Source: Planctomycetota bacterium (GTDB taxonomy: Bacteria > Planctomycetota > Planctomycetia > Gemmatales > Gemmataceae). Taken from it: DNA of 64,000 nucleotides. The translations under genes and the position numbers were made by a program. The notes under the pieces are model-generated. The model did not search any database, was not told the DNA's origin, and saw nothing but the letters and a program-made list of their open reading frames with translations. Shown here in pieces: positions 1-7,009 of this stretch (positions are counted from its first letter, which is position 1; the number at the start of each line of letters is the position of its first letter). Location: assembly GCA_029777335.1 (NCBI GenBank), contig JAKOSN010000043.1, positions 1 to 64,000 of the forward strand. Direction: 5' to 3'.

Positions 1-1398
1 ATCCCACACCTTCGCCTCACCTGGCATGCCTGGGTTGATCACATCCCCGCCGCCGGTGAGAATGCGTTGGCCATCGGGGCTGAACGCCACGCTGTTCACA
101 ACGCCTGTGTGCCCCTTCAGGGTAAAGACTTCCTGACCTTTCTCCGCATCCCACACCTTCGCCGTCCTGTCCCAACTCCCGGTGAGGAGGCGTTTACCAT
201 CGGGGCTAAACGCCACGCTGGTCACATAGCCTGTGTGCCCCTTGAGAGTGAGCACCTCCTGCCCCGTCTGGGCATTCCACACCTTCGCCGTCTTGTCCGA
301 ATTGCCGGTGAGAATGCGTTTGCCATCGGGGCTGAACGCCACGCTATTCACAACGCCTGCGTGCCCCTTGAGGGTCAAAACCTCCTGACCCTTCTGCGCA
401 TCCCACACCTTCGCCGTTTGGTCAGCGCTCCCAGTGAGAAGGCGTTTGCCATCCGGACTGAACGCCACGCTGTGCACAGCGCCGATGTGCCCCTTCAGGG
501 GGAGGGCTTCCTGCCCCTTCTGGGCATCCCACACCTTCGCCTCACCTGGCATGCCTGGGTTGATCACATCCCCGCCGCCGGTGAGGAGGCGTTTGCCGTC
601 GGGACTGAACGCCACGCTGCTCACAACGCCTGTGTGCCCCTTCAGGGTAAAGACCTCCTGACCTTTCTGGGCATCCCACAGCTTGGCTGTCCTGTCAACG
701 CTCCCGGTGAGAATGCGTTGGCCATCGGGGCTAAACGCCACACTGAGCACACGGCTTATGTGCCCCTTCAGGGTGAGGACCTCCTGACCCGTCTCTGCGT
801 CCCACACCTTCGCCGTTTGGTCATTGCTTCCGGTGAGAAGGCGTTTGCCATCCGGACTGAACGCCACACTGAGCACCCAGCCTATGTGCCCCTTCAGGGT
901 GAGGACCTCCTGACCCGTCTCTGCGTCCCACACCTTCGCCTTGTTGTCCATGCTCCCAGTGAGAATACGTTGGCCATCGGGGCTGAACGCCACGCTGAGC
1001 ACGCCCCTGATGCGGCCCTTGAGGGAGAGGACCTCCTGACCCTTCTGTGCATCCCACACCTTCGCTGTGCCGTCAATACTCCCGGTGAGGAGGCGTTGGC
1101 CATCGGGGCTGAACGCCACGCTGTGCACAGCGCCTGTGTGCCCTTTCAGGGTAAAAACCTCCTGACCCTTCTCTGCGTCCCACACCTTCGCCGTTTTGTC
1201 ACTGCTGCCGGTGAGGATGCGTTTGCCATCGGGGCTGAACGCCACGCTGTAAACAGCATCTTTGTGCCCCTGGAGGGTGAGGAGTTCCTGACCCTTCTGT
1301 ACATCCCACACCTTCGCCGTATGGTCCCAACTGCCGGTGAGGAGGCGTTGGCCATCGGGGCTGAACGCCACGCTGTGCACAGAGCCTGTGTGCCCTAA
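1..1398 (-). repeat. Tandem 126-bp WD40-coding repeats
   Basis: Eleven copies of a 126-bp unit coding for a 42-residue WD40 blade (SVAFSPDG ... TAKVWDA ... EVLTLKGH) lie in phase inside the kinase gene. Two copies (around 11-60 and 537-590) carry the same 24-bp in-frame insertion coding for VINPGMPG. The near-identity of units suggests recent tandem expansion or gene conversion. These are coding repeats, not a CRISPR or an RNA element. Confidence 0.92.
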
Positions 1399-2883
1399 CA
1401 ATGTCTGTTCGCTGTTGATCTGTTTACTGTTGAAACGCGTCCAGAGATGGCGAAACTCGACATTCCGCAGGTTCCATTGGCAGCCATCCAGAATCTCCAG
1501 GGCGCGCGCCGCATGGCCATCCTGCCATTCACGCTGCGCCTGCGCCAGTTGCCCCGCATACAAACGCAACTCGGCCACTCCCAGCTGGTGATCCGCCCGT
1601 TGCTTTTCCGCCTCGGTAGTTCGACGAGCGTCGGCTTCCTGTTGGGCCAGATCCTGCGCGTGACGCCGTTCGTCGTCGGCCTGTGTGGCGGCCTTGTGGG
1701 CCTCGTCGGCGTTGTGGGTGGCTTGCACGGCAAAATGGGTCGAGACCGCCACCCCCAGCAGCAGCACCAGAAAGAGGCTCGTCAACGTCAGCGCCAGCGC
1801 GGGCTCCCGTCGGGACCAGCGCCACAGCCGTTCGACCCGCCCTATCGGCCGCGCCGTGATCGGCTCGCCACGCTGAAAACGTCCCAACTCCTCCGCCAAC
1901 TCCGCCGCCGACCGATAACGTCGATGCGGCTCTTTCTGCAGACATTTCAGACAGATTGTCTCCAGATCGAGCGGCACCTGACCATTCAACGAACGCACGG
2001 ACACCGGCTCGTCACTGACCACCTGCATCAATGTGTCCATCACCGTCGCCGCCTTGAAGGGCGGACGACCCGTCAGGCATTCATAAAGAATGGCTCCCAG
2101 CGCATAGATGTCACAGGCTGGTCCCACCTCCTTGCTCTTGCCACCCGCCTGCTCCGGGGCCATGTACGACGGCGTGCCCATGATGGCACCCGTCGCCGTC
2201 CGTGCGCTTTGATCGAGTTTCTTCGCCAATCCAAAGTCGGTGATTTTGGGTGTGCCGTCCTCGGTCAACAGCACATTGGCCGGATTGAGATCGCGATGCA
2301 CGATCCCCTTCTCATGCGCCGCCTGCATCGCCTGCGCCAGCTTCTCCACCAGCGCTGCGGCGTCGCGGGGGGGCAACGGGGTGCCTCCCAGTTTGGCCCA
2401 CAGGTTTCCCCCCGCGCAGAACTCCAGCGCCAGATAGGGCAAGCCCGCCTGTTCGCCGACCTCGTGGATCTGCACGATATTGGGATGATGCAGACGCGCG
2501 ATCGCCTCTGCTTCGTTGTGGAAGCGTTGCAGATCGCCGTCGGCGGCATGCGCTCCAGCGAGAATCATCTTCAACGCCACGAGGCGATCAAGACGGACCT
2601 GGCGTGCCTCGTAAACCACGCCCATACCGCCACGCCCCAGTTCACGCACGATCTCGTAGCCAGCGATCCCGATCTGCTCCAGGGATTTGCCAGACGCCAC
2701 TTCACCCGCTTCCGAGAGGGTCACGCAAGACGAGTCAGAAACTCGCTCGCAGGCCGGTCGCAGAACGGAGATCGTTTGGTCGGGACTGGTGACTGGAGTT
2801 CCGCAGATTGGACACACCTGGGGTTCGGTGGCCGAGACAGCCTCCCAGCGATGACCGAGCGGACAGGTTACGTCTCTGGACAT
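1..2883 (-). CDS. Serine/threonine protein kinase with C-terminal WD40 propeller (3' end outside window)
   Basis: Membrane-anchored signalling kinase, 961 codons visible and still open at the window edge. The start ATG at 2883 opens with a small zinc-ribbon-like stretch (Cys7, Cys24, Cys27). The kinase domain spans about residues 76-340: glycine loop GRGGMG at 83-88, ATP lysine K105, catalytic loop HRDLNPANV with D198, DFG D216, then MAPE. A hydrophobic segment at about 361-383 is followed by a charged coiled-coil-like linker and, from residue about 496, at least eleven WD40 repeats of 42 residues. The family is common in planctomycetes and thought to phosphorylate Ser/Thr in response to bound partners; the ligand is unknown. 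Residues looked intact, so an active kinase is likely. Confidence 0.93.
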   Translation of the reverse strand, partial: MSRDVTCPLGHRWEAVSATEPQVCPICGTPVTSPDQTISVLRPACERVSDSSCVTLSEAGEVASGKSLEQIGIAGYEIVRELGRGGMGVVYEARQVRLDRLVALKMILAGAHAADGDLQRFHNEAEAIARLHHPNIVQIHEVGEQAGLPYLALEFCAGGNLWAKLGGTPLPPRDAAALVEKLAQAMQAAHEKGIVHRDLNPANVLLTEDGTPKITDFGLAKKLDQSARTATGAIMGTPSYMAPEQAGGKSKEVGPACDIYALGAILYECLTGRPPFKAATVMDTLMQVVSDEPVSVRSLNGQVPLDLETICLKCLQKEPHRRYRSAAELAEELGRFQRGEPITARPIGRVERLWRWSRREPALALTLTSLFLVLLLGVAVSTHFAVQATHNADEAHKAATQADDERRHAQDLAQQEADARRTTEAEKQRADHQLGVAELRLYAGQLAQAQREWQDGHAARALEILDGCQWNLRNVEFRHLWTRFNSKQINSEQTLLGHTGSVHSVAFSPDGQRLLTGSWDHTAKVWDVQKGQELLTLQGHKDAVYSVAFSPDGKRILTGSSDKTAKVWDAEKGQEVFTLKGHTGAVHSVAFSPDGQRLLTGSIDGTAKVWDAQKGQEVLSLKGRIRGVLSVAFSPDGQRILTGSMDNKAKVWDAETGQEVLTLKGHIGWVLSVAFSPDGKRLLTGSNDQTAKVWDAETGQEVLTLKGHISRVLSVAFSPDGQRILTGSVDRTAKLWDAQKGQEVFTLKGHTGVVSSVAFSPDGKRLLTGGGDVINPGMPGEAKVWDAQKGQEALPLKGHIGAVHSVAFSPDGKRLLTGSADQTAKVWDAQKGQEVLTLKGHAGVVNSVAFSPDGKRILTGNSDKTAKVWNAQTGQEVLTLKGHTGYVTSVAFSPDGKRLLTGSWDRTAKVWDAEKGQEVFTLKGHTGVVNSVAFSPDGQRILTGGGDVINPGMPGEAKVWD

Positions 2884-2991
2884 GGGCGCTCAACTCCCCC
2901 AGGAATGATCAGGATGGCATCATTATCCCGTCGGGGGGAGTCAATGCAAGACCCCAGGACGACTTTACAGCCGAGAACAGAGGCACCACGC

Positions 2992-4170
2992 TCAACCGAT
3001 GGCGGTCAACCGCGTGCGTTCCTCGCGTTGCAGCCATTTCTGAATGCGCGCCAGTTCACGCGCCCAGTTGTCGCTGGTACGGTCGCGATTGAAGGTGTCG
3101 TAGAGGAGATCGAGCGTCTCCAGAAGATGACGGAGCTGGGTCACGCGTTCTTCCAGGCGGGCGCGCTCGTCATCCGCCTCGGGCGCAGGGAGGCGCGCGC
3201 CGGACAGCACGAGGGACTCTCCCTGAAAAGTCAGCTCGTATTGCTGATCGTGGCGCACCATGATCAGTCCCACCTTGCGCGGGAGTTTCCCCGACTGGAT
3301 CGCCTTGCGCGCCTCGGGCAAGCGCGTGGGCGCTTCGCTGGTGATCGTCTCCTTGCCGCTCTGTCCACGCGGGCACTCCAGCACCAGCGTGCGCGTCAGC
3401 ATCAGCACCAGCTGGGAACCATCGGTCAAGGTGATGGTGTCCTGCTCGGCATCGAGGGTGAACCACAGCCAGAGCAGAAACTCATTGCCCAGGTAATCCC
3501 GGCTATTCTCGTCCGGGGTCCAGGCCACCGAACTGGAGGAGAGGCCCGGGACGAACGCCGACGGTTCAGCGTCGTCCACACCGCGCGTTTGCTGGCGCAC
3601 TTCTGCCAGCAAGTAAGCCTGGCGTCCAGCAGTCAAGGGCTCAAAGCCCTGCCCAAAGGTCTGCTCGAAGAGCGTGTGCAGCCGGTCCAGGACCGTCACA
3701 CTGGTGGTGCCCACGAGCAACTCATTGGAGACGCCATCCCACAGGAGGGGATAGGCTTTGCGGCGGAGAAAACGGCCATCGCGGGCCTCGTCCTCCAGTC
3801 GTTCGCGCGCCGTGACACGGGCCTCCCGCTTCTGGCGGGCACTGGGTCGGCCACTTGGGTTGGTCGCGGCCAGCGCTTGCAACTCCACCGCCGTGTAAGC
3901 TCGAAGCAGATCCCCTGGAATCTTCATCTGATCGACGCGCATCGCAAAGTGAAGCGTGTCGTTGACGATGTTCTTGGCGAGGTCGAAGGTGGTGTCGAGG
4001 ATGTGATCCCCGGCAATCCAGCCCACTTCCACGCCCTCGCCATCCACGCTGCGCTGCTTGCCGATCGCACGGCCCTCAAGCCGTTCCAGATGGTCCGGTC
4101 CGAACATGCCGGGAGAATGACCGAGCACCCGAAAACGGGCACAGGTGACGCGGCCAGAGAAAAATCCCAT
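2992..4170 (-). CDS. RdgC-like recombination-associated protein (probable)
   Basis: A 392-residue cytoplasmic protein. The start was placed at the ATG at 4170 (MGFFSGRV) because AAGGAGAT lies 7 nt upstream; an in-frame start nine codons earlier lacks this. The order of elements resembles RdgC, a ring-shaped DNA-binding protein that limits RecA: an N-terminal beta-rich part, a basic helix (SARQKREARVTARERLEDE), a segment reading LLWDGVSNELLVGTTS, and a C-terminal half with GKLPRKVGLIM and YELTFQGESL. It is longer than the roughly 300-residue E. coli protein. It diverges from the retron locus. The family call rests on pattern resemblance and needs a profile search. Confidence 0.55.
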   Translation of the reverse strand: MGFFSGRVTCARFRVLGHSPGMFGPDHLERLEGRAIGKQRSVDGEGVEVGWIAGDHILDTTFDLAKNIVNDTLHFAMRVDQMKIPGDLLRAYTAVELQALAATNPSGRPSARQKREARVTARERLEDEARDGRFLRRKAYPLLWDGVSNELLVGTTSVTVLDRLHTLFEQTFGQGFEPLTAGRQAYLLAEVRQQTRGVDDAEPSAFVPGLSSSSVAWTPDENSRDYLGNEFLLWLWFTLDAEQDTITLTDGSQLVLMLTRTLVLECPRGQSGKETITSEAPTRLPEARKAIQSGKLPRKVGLIMVRHDQQYELTFQGESLVLSGARLPAPEADDERARLEERVTQLRHLLETLDLLYDTFNRDRTSDNWARELARIQKWLQREERTRLTAIG

Positions 4171-4402
4171 GGTGCAGATCTCCTTGCGAGCGGGCAACCT
4201 CCCGGACGGGGAGCAGATCTGTTATCGGTCGAGGACGGGCGGTTCCTGCAGTCGGAGCGCGTGGCTTTCTGCGCGCCACGTTCCCAGGCTGAAGAAGCTG
4301 GGCGGGGACTGCTCCCTCGCCTCGAGCCTGGCCGAAGCCAGGGCGCAGCTGGCGCGGGTTTTGCCACGGTTGCCGACTCTGTCACAACCGGTGAGTTTTT
4401 CG

Positions 4403-4431
4403 TTGACAATTGACCAGCTAACAGCGACAAC
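4403..4431 (+). promoter_or_regulatory. Sigma-70-like promoter of the retron transcript
   Basis: A perfect -35 hexamer TTGACA (4403-4408) is followed, after a 17-bp spacer, by GACAAC (4426-4431), which keeps the A at position 2 and AA at 4-5 of the -10 consensus (3 of 6 matches). The expected transcription start at about 4437-4440 coincides with the beginning of the a1 arm of the predicted retron RNA. The -10 is weak, so this is a prediction. Confidence 0.55.
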
Positions 4432-4437
4432 AAGGGA

Positions 4438-4656
4438 GCGGAGAAGGAGTGGTACACCCGAGACCATTTCCACGGCGTTCCGCCGTGGTGGAGCTTGCCT
4501 GCGCATGCATCCCCAGAGCCGTTATTCTTTTTGCCCGATACCCCCCAGCTAGGGGACGGGCTGAGACAACCGATGTTTCGTCCCCCAGCTGGGGGGTATC
4601 GGGCTCGGTGAACGTCCCTGGTCAGCGCTTCGAAGTCGGTGCGCCATCCTCTCCGC
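4438..4656 (+). ncRNA. Predicted retron msr-msd RNA
   Basis: About 219 nt upstream of the RT gene with retron-like layout. Arm a1 (4439-4461, CGGAGAAGGAGTGG start) can pair with a2 (4636-4655, ending CATCCTCTCCG) with a few bulges, including the CGGAGA and CACC blocks. Directly after a1 comes an 8-bp hairpin, CCACGGCG-TTC-CGCCGTGG (4470-4488), resembling an msr stem-loop. Next is a 26-bp stem (4533-4558 with 4579-4604) with a single A/C mismatch and a 20-nt loop, the expected msd hairpin. The branching guanosine would lie just after a1 (G4460 or G4462 are candidates), but I cannot decide it. Retron RTs template msDNA from such RNAs. The fold was drawn by hand. Confidence 0.7.
4533..4604 (+). 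repeat. Long inverted repeat forming the msd stem
   Basis: Arms 4533-4558 and 4579-4604 are reverse complements over 26 positions with one mismatch (A4551 against a C in the right arm). The arms begin GCCCGATACCCCCCAGCT and end AGCTGGGGGGTATCGGGC. The 20-nt loop is GGCTGAGACAACCGATGTTT. No T-tract follows, so it does not look like an intrinsic terminator. It sits inside the predicted retron RNA. Confidence 0.9.
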
Positions 4657-4766
4657 GTTTCTTTGTGTCTCGATTCGTTGCGCCTGGCCCGCAGGCGACG
4701 AGCGAACCTCTCTCGTCTGCTGCCCGGTCATCCCGCAACTGGTGCCGTGACCCTTCGAGCCGTTGC

Positions 4767-6311
4767 ATGGATCTTCTTGAGCAACTGAAAAAGCTCCTCG
4801 GCTTGCATCGCAAGACAGCCCCTCGTCCGCGCAAGACGAAGAAGCCCACCCCCTCGCCCTCGGCCGCGTTTCTTCAACTCGATGCCAGCGATCTGCTCCC
4901 CATCACCCGCGAGGAGTTGCAGTCGTCGCTGGAAGAGTTGATTCGCAAGGGCGATTTCCGCTTCGCTGCACGCGGCACCATCCCCCATGGCGATGACCGC
5001 ACCCGGCTGATCAACCGCGCCTTGCTCACCCAGGGTCTGCTCACCCCTGAGGAACTTGACCAGATTGTCCGGATTGCCCAGGAGCACGAGCGCCTGCAAA
5101 AAGCGCTGCTGCTGATTGACAAGGATGTCCAAAAAGCAGGGACGGCAGCGGTCAAGGCAGATCGGGAAGCACGGGCCAAACGCAAGGAACAGAAAAAAGC
5201 CGAGGCGGCGCAACGCAAGCAGGACCATGCCGACGCGGTCGCTCAGCGCCGTGCCACCGACATTGTCTTTCTGGGGCCGGGTGTTTCGGGACGGCTGGGC
5301 CAGCGCGAGAGCGAGGTTCCTCGCCTGGAAGCACTCGGTCTGCCGGTGCTGGCCACCCCCGCGGACGTCGCCCAGGCGCTGGGGTTGACCATTCCTCGGT
5401 TGCGCTGGCTGGCGTTTCACACCGAGGTCGCAAAACGGATCCACTATGTCCACTTCACGGTCCCGAAGCGCTCGGGAGGCACCCGCACCCTCAGTGCGCC
5501 CCATGGCCTGCTCGCGGCGGCTCAGCAGTGGATCCTGACCAACATCCTCAACAAACTGCCGCTCGAAGCACCGGCGCACGGCTTTCGCGCGGGCCATAGC
5601 ATCCTGACCAATGCCCAGGCTCATGTGGGGCGCGCGGTTGTGGTCAACATGGACCTGGAGGGGTTCTTTCCGAGCATCGGGTTTCGCCGGGTGCGCAGCG
5701 TCTTCCAGCGCCTGGGCTATTCCCCCGCGGTCGCCACGCTCCTTGCCCTGCTCTGCACCGAGTGCCCGCGTGAACCGGTGGTCTACGCCGGCGAGGTCTA
5801 TTATGTCGCCACGGGACCACGCGGATTGCCGCAAGGCGCCTGTACCAGCCCCGCGCTCTCCAACCAGGTCGCGCGTCGGCTCGACAAACGGCTGGGCGGA
5901 CTGGCGAACAAAATGGGGCTGACCTACACGCGCTATGCCGATGACCTTTCCTTCTCGGGGGAGGCGGCCCTGAACGAGAAGATCGGCTATCTGATGACAC
6001 GGGTGCGTCATCTGGCCGAGGAAGAAGGTTTCGCCGTCAACGAGAAAAAGAGCCGGGTTTTGCGGCGCAACACCGCCCAGACGGTGACGGGGCTGGTCGT
6101 CAATCAGAAGCCGAGCCTGCCACGCAAGGAACTGCGTCGTCTGCGTGCCCTTCTGCATCGCGCCCGCACCGAGGGGCTCGACGCGCAGAATCGCGAAGGG
6201 CGACCGAACTTCCGGGCCTGGCTGGCGGGCAAGATCGCTTATGTTCGAATGGTGCGTCCCGATGTCGGTGCGCGTTTGCAGGCCGAATTCCAGGCCTTGC
6301 TCAGTCGCTGA
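4767..6311 (+). CDS. Retron-type reverse transcriptase with long N-terminal domain
   Basis: RNA-directed DNA polymerase of 514 residues from the ATG at 4767. The open frame continues upstream through the predicted RNA, but that part has no protein-like features. Residues 1-210 form an extension with a Lys/Glu-rich coiled-coil stretch at about 125-165. The RT domain covers about 225-500: first catalytic Asp D296 in MDLEGFFPS, PQGACTSP at 355-362, and YADD at 390-393. Two retron-specific signatures are present: NAQAH (282-286, NAxxH of region X) and VTG (440-442, region Y). The layout recalls myxobacterial RTs such as that of Mx162, which also carry an N-terminal extension. No separate effector gene is obvious; a uracil-DNA glycosylase gene follows after 20 bp. 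Confidence 0.9.
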   Translation: MDLLEQLKKLLGLHRKTAPRPRKTKKPTPSPSAAFLQLDASDLLPITREELQSSLEELIRKGDFRFAARGTIPHGDDRTRLINRALLTQGLLTPEELDQIVRIAQEHERLQKALLLIDKDVQKAGTAAVKADREARAKRKEQKKAEAAQRKQDHADAVAQRRATDIVFLGPGVSGRLGQRESEVPRLEALGLPVLATPADVAQALGLTIPRLRWLAFHTEVAKRIHYVHFTVPKRSGGTRTLSAPHGLLAAAQQWILTNILNKLPLEAPAHGFRAGHSILTNAQAHVGRAVVVNMDLEGFFPSIGFRRVRSVFQRLGYSPAVATLLALLCTECPREPVVYAGEVYYVATGPRGLPQGACTSPALSNQVARRLDKRLGGLANKMGLTYTRYADDLSFSGEAALNEKIGYLMTRVRHLAEEEGFAVNEKKSRVLRRNTAQTVTGLVVNQKPSLPRKELRRLRALLHRARTEGLDAQNREGRPNFRAWLAGKIAYVRMVRPDVGARLQAEFQALLSR

Positions 6312-6331
6312 GTGTTGCGGAGAAGGTGATC

Positions 6332-7009
6332 ATGGGTCCCGAGCAGTTGCCCCCGACCTGGAAAAAGGTCCTCGCTCCCGAGTTCGACAAACCCTACTTC
6401 AAGGCGCTGCAACAGTTTGTCGCCCAGGAGCGGCAGCAGCACGAGGTCTTTCCTCCCGAAAACGACGTTTTTAACGCGCTGAAATTCACCCCCTACGACC
6501 AGATGAAGGTATTGCTGCTCGGCCAGGATCCCTATCACGATGTGGGTCAGGCGCACGGGTTGTGTTTCTCGGTACGGCCGGGAATCAAACCCCCGCCCTC
6601 GCTGGTCAACATGTTCAAGGAGTTGCGTGACGACCTGGGATGCACCATTCCCAATCATGGCTGTTTGCAGGGGTGGGCCGAGCAGGGCATCCTGTTGCTC
6701 AATGCGGTGCTCACCGTGCGGGCGCACGAACCGAACTCCCACAAGGATCAGGGATGGGAGCACTTTACCGATGCTGTCATTCGGGCCGCCAGCGCCCGCA
6801 CCGATCCGGTCGTTTTTGTGCTCTGGGGCAACTATGCTCAGAAGAAGGAAAAGCTGATCGACGCGAAGAAACACACCGTTGTCAAGTCCGCCCATCCCTC
6901 GCCGCTGTCGGCGAAGAAATTCTTCGGCAGCAAACCGTTCTCGGCGGTCAACAACGCTCTGACCCAGCTGGGCAAAACGCCGATCAACTGGCAACTCCCG
7001 AATCAGTGA
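6332..7009 (+). CDS. ung: Family 1 uracil-DNA glycosylase
   Basis: Excises uracil from DNA to start base excision repair; cytoplasmic, 225 residues, the usual length. The start ATG at 6332 has GGAGAAGG 5 nt upstream; an in-frame GTG lies two codons earlier. Motif A GQDPYH is at 64-69 with catalytic D66, and the HPSPLS loop contains catalytic H188. The gene begins 20 bp after the RT stop on the same strand, so the two are probably co-transcribed. It converges on selB with a 7-bp overlap of the 3' ends. It may be a housekeeping gene that happens to be downstream, or it may act in the retron module. Confidence 0.95.
   Translation: MGPEQLPPTWKKVLAPEFDKPYFKALQQFVAQERQQHEVFPPENDVFNALKFTPYDQMKVLLLGQDPYHDVGQAHGLCFSVRPGIKPPPSLVNMFKELRDDLGCTIPNHGCLQGWAEQGILLLNAVLTVRAHEPNSHKDQGWEHFTDAVIRAASARTDPVVFVLWGNYAQKKEKLIDAKKHTVVKSAHPSPLSAKKFFGSKPFSAVNNALTQLGKTPINWQLPNQ

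Noticed and set aside
67-1398. Long plus-strand ORF of 443 codons
   Set aside because: It is the antisense of the WD40 repeats; the minus strand gives recognisable WD40 sequence and a complete kinase domain.
1-1398. CRISPR array
   Set aside because: The 126-bp unit is coding and in frame with the kinase; there are no short repeats with unique spacers.
1447-4413. Plus-strand ORF of 988 codons
   Set aside because: Antisense to the kinase and RdgC-like genes; high-GC third positions keep the opposite frame open.
4533-4604. Rho-independent terminator
   Set aside because: No T-tract follows the long stem, and the stem lies inside the structured region before the RT gene.
4449-4766. First 106 codons of the open frame before the RT
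   Set aside because: It lies within the predicted RNA, has no family features, and the RT-like sequence starts at the ATG at 4767.
4728-6158. Minus-strand ORF of 476 codons
   Set aside because: Antisense to the RT gene, with no recognisable domain.
4403-6311. Group II intron or diversity-generating retroelement
   Set aside because: No intron domain V/VI or maturase region and no template/variable repeat pair; NAxxH and VTG point to a retron.
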